DNA of 8,148 nt from an uncultured bacterium (GTDB lineage Bacteria > Patescibacteriota > Gracilibacteria > Absconditabacterales > Absconditicoccaceae). The translations under genes and the position numbers were made by a program. Under the pieces are notes generated by a model. It was not told the origin of the DNA. It made no database searches and worked only from the letters and a program-made list of their open reading frames with translations. The stretch is from contig CAJAPL010000030.1 in assembly GCA_903943625.1 (NCBI GenBank), forward strand, positions 1 through 8,148. Direction: 5' to 3'. Below, one piece after another: positions 1 through 7,658 of this stretch (position 1 is its first letter; each line of letters opens with the position of its first letter).

Positions 1-471
1 AGCAAACAATATGCCATCAAGATGGTCATATTCATGTTGTACTATAAAAGCGCTTAAATCTTTGAGCTTTTTAGACTGTTTTTTTCATTTCAAATCTAGA
101 TATTCCACCACAATAGACTTATGCCTCCTTACCTTACCTTTAAAATGAGGTAGAGATAAGCAAGCTTCATCGCTTATTACCATTTCTTTTGATTTTTCGA
201 TTATTTCTGGGTTGATCATCAGCGTTTCTCATGATAACTTCAATTCTTTTTTAGTTTCTTTCCACTGGGTTGTAGCTATCATCCTTATATTTTTTCATAC
301 CTGCGGAGCTGCTAATCACGCTCCATCATACAACTTCATGAGTTCCATAAGTTCCTCACCAAAAGTCTGCATATCTTCGTCTATTTTATCTATTTTTACA
401 GAAACCTTCCTAAGTATAGGATTATTGATTCATTTTTGTATCGGGTAAAATTTTTGTATATCGCTCACCAC
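1..471 (-). CDS. def: Peptide deformylase, C-terminus cut by window edge
   Basis: This enzyme removes the formyl group from the N-terminal methionine of new proteins in the cytoplasm, using a bound metal ion. The first 157 residues are visible and all three family motifs are present: DGAGLAAPQVG (49-59), EACLSLP (102-108, Cys104 a metal ligand) and QHEYDHLDG (145-153, His146, Glu147, His150). Five in-frame TGA codons read as Gly, including Gly52 in motif 1. In motif 2 the usual EGCLS is EACLS (Gly to Ala). An in-frame TAG at 484-486 closes the frame upstream and no in-frame ATG lies before PILRKV, so the start is probably GTG at 471 or at 468; neither has a Shine-Dalgarno sequence. The C-terminal helix lies outside the window. 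The gene is divergent from the tRNA-Ser gene. Family is certain; the start is not. Confidence 0.93.
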
Positions 472-520
472 CCCATCTAAATACTAAAAAAGTCAATTGT
501 AAACATCATTTCTAACCAAA

Positions 521-548
521 ATAATATGTAATGATTTAATACTTGAAA
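521..548 (-). promoter_or_regulatory. Weak candidate promoter for def
   Basis: On the minus strand TATTAT (526-521) lies 16 bp downstream of TTTCAA (548-543), which would place transcription start near 514, about 43 nt before the def start. The -35 match is poor (3 of 6). The same six bases read on the plus strand as TTGAAA are the candidate -35 of the divergent tRNA promoter. Confidence 0.25.
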
Positions 549-570
549 ATCAACCCCAAAAACATATTAT
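543..570 (+). promoter_or_regulatory. Candidate promoter for tRNA-Ser and the LysM-CHAP gene
   Basis: TTGAAA (543-548) and TATTAT (565-570) are separated by 16 bp, a reasonable sigma70-type match. Transcription would start near 577, giving a leader of about 46 nt before the tRNA. A second TATTAT at 603-608 is a possible -10 but has no good -35. No other signal is seen in the 150-bp gap between def and the tRNA. Confidence 0.4.
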
Positions 571-622
571 CCAAAACTGTAACACGTTCAACCGCCATTA
601 AATATTATGTAATTGTTGTAGT

Positions 623-712
<90 letters not shown>

Positions 713-731
713 TTTAAATTTATTATTATTT

Positions 732-1793
732 ATGCCTAGAAATTATTCTAAGAACAGAGTGAAGTTTTTTCTTACGATTTTTCAGATTTTTATGTTTATA
801 CTGATAATAGTATATGCAGATCAATTATGAAGGGGTAATGAAAGATACAATGTATCCAAATCATTTATAGCCATGGGGGATTGAGATTCTTATGTTATAA
901 ATCCCAATGAAATCGCTACTGTAGAATTGGATAGTAAAGATCAATGAGTCATCCAGTATTTGGTTCAGCCTTGAGATAATTTAGGTAAGATAGCGGGCTT
1001 GTTTTGAACAACAACATCCCATATCAAAAAAATCAATAATTTATGATCAGACCCTATTAGACCGTGAGATAAATTGGTTATTACAAGCGATGAAGAATGA
1101 ATCATATATGATTTATCAGAGAGAACAAATGTTTTGGTCTTTGCAAACAAGTACAACTTGAGCGTAGAAGACTTTATGACTATGAATAGTATCCAAGACG
1201 AGACAGAAATATTACAACAAGGACAAGAAGTGTTCCTTCCTATTAGCCAAGAAAGGGCATATGATATAGGATTACTCAATAGGCCAGAACCTACTCCAGA
1301 GCCTATCAAAAAGTATATCCCTACTATTCACAAACCTGGTACTAAGTGACCAAAGACAATAGTAAAAAATCCTACTAATCCAGATTCATCTGCTCCAAAG
1401 GCAAAAATCTCATCCAAGCGAGTATTCAATAAAAAGGTTAGTAATGGTTTTGCTCCATGAAACTGTACTCGATACGTAGCTGCAGTGATGCCACAAATAT
1501 TTCCATATACAGATGAGGACACACAAGAGAGACCATTTGGTTGAAATGCAAAAGATCGATATAAAAATGCAAAAGCTGCTTGATACAAAGTATGACAGAC
1601 GCCTAGAGCATGATCTATTATAGTATATTCACAATTGAGGAGCTCAGCTTGACATGTATGAGTTGTAGATAAATATGATTCAGATTCTTGAGAGCTTACG
1701 ATTAGAGATATGAATTATGCTTGAAAATATATAGTCACAAAGCGTGTTGATAACAAAGATAATTCCAAGATTATATGATACATATACCCATAA
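732..1793 (+). CDS. Membrane-anchored LysM-CHAP peptidoglycan hydrolase
   Basis: A 353-residue protein with 19 in-frame TGA(Gly) codons. A basic N-terminus is followed by a hydrophobic segment (about 12-28), a signal anchor or a signal peptide cut near VYA29. A clear LysM module spans about 74-117 (YLVQPGDNLGKIAGLFG, then INNLGSDPIRPGDKLVI). A weaker LysM-like module covers about 130-171. A Pro/Lys-rich linker (about 183-235) leads to a C-terminal CHAP domain (about 240-353) with nucleophile Cys245, His308 (AGHVGVV) and probable third residue Asn328 (DMNY). CHAP enzymes are NlpC/P60-like amidases or endopeptidases that cut peptidoglycan peptides; LysM binds glycan. CGA codons 247 and 276 sit at the CHAP tryptophans (CTWYVA, NAKDW). 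The ATG at 732 precedes the membrane segment and has no Shine-Dalgarno sequence. The target, own wall or that of another cell, cannot be told. Confidence 0.92.
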
Positions 1794-1827
1794 CATATCA
1801 TAACATTTCCGAGAAATCATTTGTTTT

Positions 1828-1876
1828 TTATAGCACAATAGCTATAAGAAGCAGGTGATTTTTTAAATTAAATCAC
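1828..1876 (+). terminator. Two adjacent hairpins after the LysM-CHAP gene (possible terminator)
   Basis: TTATAGC (1828-1834) and GCTATAA (1841-1847) form a perfect 7-bp stem with a 6-nt loop. GTGATTT (1855-1861) and AAATCAC (1870-1876) form a second 7-bp stem with an 8-nt loop. They begin 34 nt after the stop codon. Neither is followed by a strong T-run, so factor-independent termination is only a possibility; they could also stabilise the mRNA 3' end. Confidence 0.35.
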
Positions 1877-1891
1877 GGAGACCTTTAAACT

Positions 1892-1897
1892 TATAAT
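1892..1897 (+). promoter_or_regulatory. Candidate -10 box for the PBP gene
   Basis: A perfect TATAAT lies about 144 nt upstream of the PBP start. The -35 region is poor: TTAAAT at 1868-1873 with an 18-bp spacer is the best match. If used, the leader would be about 137 nt and contain the 1922-1938 hairpin. An alternative TATGAT at 1987-1992 also lacks a good -35. Confidence 0.3.
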
Positions 1898-1921
1898 CCA
1901 TATTTGAATAAAAAACTATAT

Positions 1922-1938
1922 AGCGAATTGTATTCGCT
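1922..1938 (+). other. Perfect 7-bp hairpin in the PBP upstream region
   Basis: AGCGAAT (1922-1928) and ATTCGCT (1932-1938) form a perfect stem with a 3-nt loop, about 100 nt before the PBP start. It could be a leader structure or an operator-like inverted repeat. No T-run follows. I see no ORF, RNA gene or other signal in the rest of the 247-bp gap. Confidence 0.4.
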
Positions 1939-2040
1939 CGTACCCACGATTTTAGACACATTAACTTTGAGTGAAACGAAAAAGTTTATGATTTCTAAAA
2001 CAGTTCGGTATTAAATTTTAAAACTAAAAATCTAATAACC

Positions 2041-5000
2041 ATGATGAAGAATTATAACATAGGTGACCTCCATCAATCCAAGGATATGGGCCCGATAAAA
2101 CGTTCGCCTTTTCTAAAATCAAAACATTTTAATTATCAAAAAAAATTCTGGTCTAAGAAAATATTACTGAAAGTTGCCTTATGGTGACTTGTATGATTAT
2201 TTGTTATCGGATTTATCCTAGCTAGGGTATTCATCTACAATAATCTCCCAGATGTTAGCAAGGTTAAAGATATGGTATTCTCTCAAGCTACTATTATCCA
2301 AGATAGAAATTGAAAAGAACTATATAAGGTTTTTGCAGAGAATAGAGAATATATAGATTTCAGTGGGATTAATACAAATATGATAAACGCAATAGTCGCA
2401 GTTGAAGACCAGCGTTATCGAGAGCATTCATGACTGGATCCTATTTGAATATTTAGAGCTGCCGTTACAAAAGTTCTTAATCCTGGGACTAGATTGCAGT
2501 GAGCATCTACTATACCACAACAATTAGTTAGGAATCTATTGCTTACCAAAGACAGACAGGTCCAGAGAAAGTTAAAAGAAATGGTCCTTACCAAGAGATT
2601 AAATTGAGTTATTAATAGACGAGTAACCAAAGAAAAATGAGATCTTTCGGCATCTGAGCTCAAGAAAGAGATGAAAAATAAAACCTTAGAATTGTATCTC
2701 AACTATATATCGTTTTGAAATAATGCTTTTTGAATAGAAGCAGCGGCAAAAACATATTTTTGAATACCCGCAAAAGATCTAAATGTGCTACAATCATCTA
2801 TACTTTCCTCATTACCAAAATGACCGTCGTTATACGATCCATACAAAAACAGAGAGTTATTGATGTGAGACATCGCTGTTGTTGACTGATATGGCAATAG
2901 TGTATCTCTAGAACAATCTTTTGTATCTCAGACAGCTAGTGCATGAACATGAAGTTCATCATGAGTTTCTATCGCCCCCCCAAGTAACTTAAAAGACCAG
3001 ATTCTTCTGAAGTTCCAGCAATGACTTACAAACGCTGATTTATCAAATAAAAAAAATGCAAACGCCTTTATAAAATTTATAGAATGACTCTGATCATTTA
3101 ATGTCTTTTATAACGGACAAGAATATACAATAAAATATAAAAATTGAAGAAAAGATCTAGCGTTGTGAAGGATGTATGAAGACTGATATATCCAGCAGGA
3201 TGAACTCAAAAATGCCTTCCTACAATGATTAAATTATGAATTTGCAAAAAACACTTTCCCTATCAAGGCTCCTCATTTTGTTCAATGGATTATAGAAAAG
3301 CTAGAAGAACAATACGGTAAAGAGATGGTTACAAAGTGATGATTGCTTGTTACTACGACATTGGATTATGATATCCAGCAATTAGCAGAAAGCGCATTAT
3401 TAGACAATGTGGCAGTTATACAGGATAATTGAGCCAATAATAGTTCTCTTATTTACATAGATTCTTATAGCTGAGATGTCCTAGCTTATGTGTGATCTAT
3501 AGATTATTTCAATACAAAAATACAATGACAAAATGATATGGTTAGGAGAGCTAGACAATCATGATCAGCGATCAAACCATTTATATATTCATTATGATTT
3601 GAAAAACTTCCTCTTACGTTGGATACTCCTATATACGATATCCCATTCAAGATCTGACCAGATGCTCCTAGTAATGCTGATGATAAATTTGAATGATTAT
3701 TGCCACTCAAACTTGCTCTATGACATAGTAGAAACATCCCTTCCACAAAGATGTTGTTGAGCCTATGATGAGAGGAAACAGCAAAACCATTTCTAAATAA
3801 ACTATGATTAAGTTGAGTCAATATGCAGATCCCATACTGATATACCTTAGCTCTCTGAGCAGCAGAAGTAACTATGTTGGAGCTTGCAACCGCTTATTCA
3901 AATCTCACAATGTGATGAAAGCCAGCATATATAAATCCTATATTAGAAATCAAATCTTCTAACGGAGCTATCATTTACCAAAAAACAATCCAGTATCGTG
4001 ACCAAGTTATCAAACCATGAATTGTTTATTTGATGTGGAAAATACTTTCAGACCCAGCCAATAGAGTTATCTGATGGGTAAATAAATTTAATGTAAAATG
4101 ACTTACATATGCTCTCAAAACATGAACATCAAATGTAAAAACAGAGAAATGAAATCGTCCTAGAGATTGACGGCTTGCCGCTTATACGCCTGATAAAGTA
4201 CTACTTTTCCGAGCGTGAAATGCAGATGCTACCCCCATGAATAAAAATGCTTTTGGTTGAACTATACATGCCAATCCAGTAAAAAAAATTATGTGAGAAT
4301 TATTAGCAAGATGATACATCAAAAATACAGACATGACAAAAGTAGAAGTAGCGTGAGCTACCATATCCAAAATATCAGGCAAACTAGCATGAGCTGGCAC
4401 ACCAGCAGATCTTACAGTTAGCACTATGTGATACATCAAGAGTATGCCTTCTTCCACAGATGATTGAGCAACCGCTATACAATACGATTCTTCTTGTAAT
4501 GGTAAATTTAGTCCTTTCACTCCAGTAGATCAAGCAAAAAATTGATACGTTATTGTCCCATCCACGTTTATGCCAAGCGAGATGGATTTAAAAGAAATCA
4601 CAGATCGATGGAAACAATCTACTCAACTTAGCTGAGTCAATCCTATGTCATGAAAGGTTACATATACTTATAATAATATCTTCCTTGAAGAGCCAAAAGA
4701 TTTTTGTCCTGGTAGAAATGCAGAAGAAAGTGCTGATATCAAAGTAAAAATCGTAAAGCCTCTAGATGATGCTAGTGTCTCTGCCAAAACATCTATCCGA
4801 TTTGATATATCAAGCCCCAAAGCAATCAAAACTGTTAGTGTCCTTGTAGATCAGCTTCCTGTGTGATCATTTGATTATGCCGCATGAAGAAAAAACATTT
4901 CCGATATAAAACATATAGATATGAAAATCATTAAAGACTGAAAACATACTCTACAGCTTATGGCAATAGACGATGAATGATTCTCCAATAGCGAGACAAT

Positions 5001-5292
5001 AGAGATCAATGTTATATCTTCAGATAATCAAGCTCCATTTATGGTTGAAGATAAAGCAGTTGTAAAAGCAAATACAGATTGAACATATACAGTTATGTTG
5101 CTTTTTGATGACGCGTTGTCTGCTATTGAGTGATGAAAATTTCTTGGTTTTAGCTGAGAAATAATCAACGAATTCAAAAATAACTTTGCCTCATTCCAGG
5201 TCACATCATTATCTACGCTTTCTCTTGAAGTAAAAGATTCTTATTGAAATATTCTCAATCAGACCATAGATCTCAATAAATACCTAAAATAA
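2041..5292 (+). CDS. Class A penicillin-binding protein (PBP1A/1C-like)
   Basis: A 1083-residue bifunctional peptidoglycan synthase: it polymerises lipid II into glycan strands and crosslinks the stem peptides outside the membrane. A basic cytoplasmic tail is followed by one membrane helix (about 42-64). The GT51 domain carries EDQRYxEHSG (catalytic Glu122), LQGASTIPQQLVRNL (152-166) and RKLKE (176-180). The transpeptidase has SxxK at Ser509-Lys512, SRN at 563-565 and KTGTS at 693-697. After about residue 895 come an Ig-like domain (to about 993, DGKHTLQLMAIDDEG) and a further beta-rich tail, as in PBP1C-type proteins. About 69 in-frame TGA codons supply most glycines, including Gly695 of KTG. 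CGA 127, CGG 711 and CGA 724 align with family Trp positions. The start is ATG at 2041 (a second ATG follows directly) with no Shine-Dalgarno sequence. The PBP1A versus 1C assignment is uncertain. Confidence 0.96.
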
Positions 5293-5296
5293 TATT

Positions 5297-5347
5297 ATCA
5301 CAAAAAATTATAACAGCCTTTATGACGGGGTTAAATATTTTTGTGAT
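5297..5347. terminator. Inverted repeat between convergent genes (possible two-way terminator)
   Basis: ATCACAAAAA (5297-5306) and TTTTTGTGAT (5338-5347) form a perfect 10-bp inverted repeat around a 31-nt centre. It fills the 54-bp gap between the convergent PBP and secreted-protein genes and touches the stop codon of the latter. The large loop and absence of a GC-rich stem make it an atypical terminator. Confidence 0.35.
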
Positions 5348-6939
5348 TAAAAGAATTTATAATTACCATCTGTTATTATAAGAGGGAGTGATGCATTTCT
5401 GTCCAAAATATTACCACAAGGAGTCCATCAATCAGAGCCTATTCATACCATAGGATCACATTCTCGTGTAAATACTTTACCCAATCGTATCCAAGCATTA
5501 TTTGTCGTATTCCCAAAAAGGTTTGTGATCTGGTCTATCCTTCATTGACTTGGATAAGCCGGAGTATTTAGACTTGCAAGTTTTCAGTTAAAAAACAATT
5601 TATGCTTAAATGCTTCCTTTGTCCACGAAAGTTTATTTGCTCAGATTATAAGACCATTTATTATAAAGTTTCATTTCAAATTTACTCACTTAGTTAATCA
5701 TGGGCTTGTTACAGCATATCCATTTCAATCAAAGTTAGCTGCGCTTCCAGTATTGTTTGCTATCAGCAGATTTCATTTATCTATAAATATATTTACTGGT
5801 CATTCACTTACTCACATTCATCATCCTATTCTTATATCTCAATTTTTTACTACTATAATTTTATTTGCTAAATTTATCCAATGATAATTATATATCGTAA
5901 TATATGTATCTGATCATAAACTAAAATCTATACAAAATAAATTTTTATTAGTAAAGTCTGTTATTAAAGATCAATCTTCATATTTTCACTTACATAGAGC
6001 TTCTGTATTTTTTCTCACTTCATTTATAAGTTTAGAAAAATTGATATTAAGTGCATTAAATACTAGAGTTTTTTTATCAAAGTTACCCAGTATGGTGTTT
6101 TTTTCAACTGTATTTACAGAAAATGATAATCATATGGTTCCCCGCACTCCGACATTCATCAGCGTATTTATTGCATTTCATTTTGTTGTGAGTATCGCTA
6201 TTCATCATCCTGTAATTTCACTGTCGTTAGTCCCGCCATATTTAAATATATTATTGATTCATGATCCTCAGTTTAACTTTGTTAGCAAAGCTCCATATTG
6301 AGCGGTATTTCATTGTCATCATACAAATCATATCCCTCATCAATGGTCGTCATATATATATCCTATAGGGAATTTGTTATCAAATCTCTGTAAACTTTTT
6401 GAAAATGATCAACTGATTGTGTTTGTTGTCCGATTATATTTTGTTCCTGCTGTTATATGTGAGTTATAGCTATCTCAGCTTACATGGTATGTTAGCTGCC
6501 CATATATACTATACTCATCGCCAGAACAACTTGTATATAGTCATCCACTCATACTCAAATTATTATATGTATTGCTAGTTCATCTAAAATAAGTTAGTGT
6601 ATCCTGATCCATAGGTCGTAATCTATTTCATCTCTGTGAATTATAATATATTCATCTAACTTGTTTAAAACATCTCTTATCTGGGCTGCCTGATATTGTA
6701 ACTACCTCTCCTGTCTCTATGTTCTTTGCATTGAGCCAAAATATAGATCCAATAAAGTCGTTTCCTCTAGCTTTAAAAGCTACCGCAGAAAATTTTTGTT
6801 CTATCGATTGCATATTTACTCCTACGAATTTTAAATCAGTAAAAGCAGATACAATAGACCCCAATCACAAGAATATTACAAGCAAAAGATAAACTCTCAT
6901 AAAACTTACGCGCCGATAGGAATTGTTTATTTTCTTCAT
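5347..6939 (-). CDS. Secreted glycine/asparagine-rich protein, family not recognised
   Basis: A 530-residue frame with 37 in-frame TGA(Gly) codons and a TAA stop; under the standard code it breaks into many pieces. A basic N-terminus and hydrophobic core (about 14-27) end in VSA32, a good signal peptidase I site, so the protein is probably exported. The mature part is rich in Gly, Asn, Thr and Ser, with glycine clusters (YDDHGGGIGFVGGQGN, 196-211) and alternating polar/hydrophobic stretches such as IIVVKNGDIRIGGGMG (361-376) and GNFIINGLIIG (423-433) that suggest beta structure. Six cysteines (90, 138, 316, 336, 494, 508) lie outside the signal, an even number compatible with disulfides. There is no LPXTG motif, lipobox or second membrane helix. 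Six CGA/CGG codons (9, 108, 170, 266, 485, 492) may be Trp. A surface or envelope structure is inferred from export and composition only; I do not recognise the family. The ATG at 6939 is used because it gives the signal peptide a basic head; ATG at 6900 is the alternative. Confidence 0.82.
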
Positions 6940-6969
6940 TTTTATTTACACGGTTTAAAACACGTATAA

Positions 6970-6997
6970 ATTATAATCAAAAACTAATATTTGTCAA
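6970..6997 (-). promoter_or_regulatory. Consensus sigma70-type promoter of the secreted-protein gene
   Basis: On the minus strand TTGACA (6997-6992) and TATAAT (6975-6970) are both exact consensus boxes with a 16-bp spacer. Transcription would start near 6963, leaving a leader of about 24 nt before the ATG at 6939. The leader has no Shine-Dalgarno sequence. The -35 box overlaps the edge of the first 36-bp tandem repeat. This is the best promoter in the window and suggests strong expression. Confidence 0.75.
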
Positions 6998-7090
6998 AAA
7001 AATCAAAGATTTTTGCAGTACTGTAAAGTGCAAAAAAATCAAAGATTTTTGAAGTGCTGGAAAGTGCAAAAAAATCAAAGATTTTTGCAG
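6995..7090. repeat. 36-bp tandem repeat, about 2.7 copies, each with a hairpin
   Basis: Copies start at 6995, 7031 and 7067 with an exact 36-bp period; the third breaks off after 7090. Each holds AAAAATC-AAA-GATTTTT, a perfect 7-bp stem with a 3-nt loop, then GCAG or GAAG. The first two end in CTGTAAAGTG and CTGGAAAGTG. The array lies between the Nudix stop and the promoter of the secreted-protein gene. On the minus strand each hairpin ends in a run of seven T, so the copies could act as weak terminators downstream of the Nudix gene. There are no unique spacers, so this is not a CRISPR array. Confidence 0.85.
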
Positions 7091-7157
7091 CCCTTCGTTC
7101 CTCAGGATAAATGCTGTAAAGTGCACTCGTCCTTTAAGGGCTTGTCCTGTAAAGGGA
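7088..7157. repeat. GC-richer inverted-repeat block beside the tandem array
   Basis: This stretch is visibly richer in G and C than its surroundings. AGCCCTT (7089-7095) and AAGGGCT (7136-7142) form a 7-bp inverted repeat, and CCTTTA (7131-7136) and TAAAGG (7150-7155) a 6-bp one. The word CTGTAAAG of the tandem array recurs at 7114-7121 and 7148-7155, so the two elements are related. It looks like a composite dispersed repeat. No ORF with coding character was found. Confidence 0.5.
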
Positions 7158-7176
7158 AAAGATCAAAGATTCTTTT
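7157..7176 (-). terminator. Possible terminator of the tyrS-Nudix operon
   Basis: On the minus strand, 13 nt after the Nudix stop, AAAAGA and TCTTTT pair around ATCTTTGA, followed by CCCTTT. The stem is short and AT-rich, and its core resembles the hairpins of the neighbouring tandem repeats. Termination is a guess from position. Confidence 0.3.
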
Positions 7177-7189
7177 ATCCAATCAATAT

Positions 7190-7642
7190 TTAGTTTTTAT
7201 AAATAAGTTTTCCTTGGGGATCAAAGGTAAAATCTATATCTAAAGGAAATTCTTTAGCGATAAGTTTGGGGAACCATATGTAATCATCTTCCCACATTTG
7301 TTCATAAGGTATCTTATCAAAATCCCGCCATTGAGGCTTCATTTCGTCTGTTTCCTCAAATGTACCATCATAATTTCACCAAAAAATATGCACATCCTGA
7401 TCCCATTCAGCCTTTTCCTGTCGATAAAAATGCAATATCCCAGCTTTCTGTACTTGATCTGGGGTCAGCAATATTCACGCTTCTTCATGCAATTCTCTAA
7501 GTGCAGTTTCTACTATAGTTTCATCTCATTTATTCTTCCCACCAAATCCATTCCACTTCCCCTCACCAAAACCTCTCTTCTTCATCCCCAAAAGCACCTG
7601 GTTTTTAGAGTTAAAAAGAAAAACGTGTGTGGTCTGTAGCAT
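7190..7642 (-). CDS. Nudix hydrolase, MTH1-like oxidised purine nucleotide pyrophosphatase
   Basis: A 150-residue Nudix protein that probably hydrolyses 8-oxo-dGTP and similar damaged purine triphosphates to monophosphates. The Nudix box GX5EX7REUXEEXGU is complete: Gly35, Glu41, REL (49-51), Glu53, Glu54, Gly56; Gly39 and Gly56 are TGA-encoded, as is Gly89. Residues 17-35 ([19 protein letters not shown]) are nearly the same as human MTH1, including the substrate-binding Asn (here 31). The MTH1 substrate residues Trp117, Asp119 and Asp120 have counterparts at the same positions in MWEDD (116-120). CGG codon 106 stands where MTH1 has Phe, so Trp fits better than Arg. The start is the ATG at 7642, 16 nt after the tyrS stop, without a Shine-Dalgarno sequence; co-transcription with tyrS is likely. 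Subfamily similarity is strong; the exact substrate is inferred. Confidence 0.94.
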
Positions 7643-7658
7643 AGTTTTTTTTGAAAAA

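Noticed and set aside
212..448. Plus-strand 78-codon ORF
   Set aside because: It is antisense to the deformylase, whose three family motifs prove the minus-strand frame.
1134..1349. Plus-strand 71-codon ORF as a separate gene
   Set aside because: It is an in-frame piece of the LysM-CHAP protein between two TGA(Gly) codons.
965..1588. Minus-strand ORFs of 114 and 86 codons
   Set aside because: They are antisense to the LysM-CHAP gene and show no family motif.
2415..4520. Several minus-strand ORFs and one plus-strand out-of-frame ORF (3533-3760)
   Set aside because: All lie within the PBP gene in other frames; catalytic motifs fix the true frame.
2041..5292. PBP as a pseudogene with dozens of nonsense codons
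   Set aside because: Every TGA falls at a glycine position, motifs are intact, and the other genes behave the same way, so it is a code change and not decay.
6041..6301. Plus-strand hydrophobic 86-codon ORF resembling a membrane protein
   Set aside because: It is antisense to the secreted-protein gene, which is open over 530 codons with a signal peptide, promoter and TGA at many glycine-like positions.
6652..6864. Minus-strand 70-codon ORF as a separate gene
   Set aside because: It is an in-frame part of the 530-residue secreted protein bounded by TGA(Gly) and an internal ATG.
6995..7090. CRISPR array
   Set aside because: The copies are directly adjacent with no unique spacers, and there are no cas genes.
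7013..7243. Plus-strand 76-codon ORF over the tandem repeats
   Set aside because: The 36-bp period keeps the frame open by chance (12 codons per unit); the peptide is repeat-derived and runs into the antisense of the Nudix gene.
7298..7639. Plus-strand 113-codon ORF
   Set aside because: It is antisense to the Nudix gene, whose Nudix box is complete.
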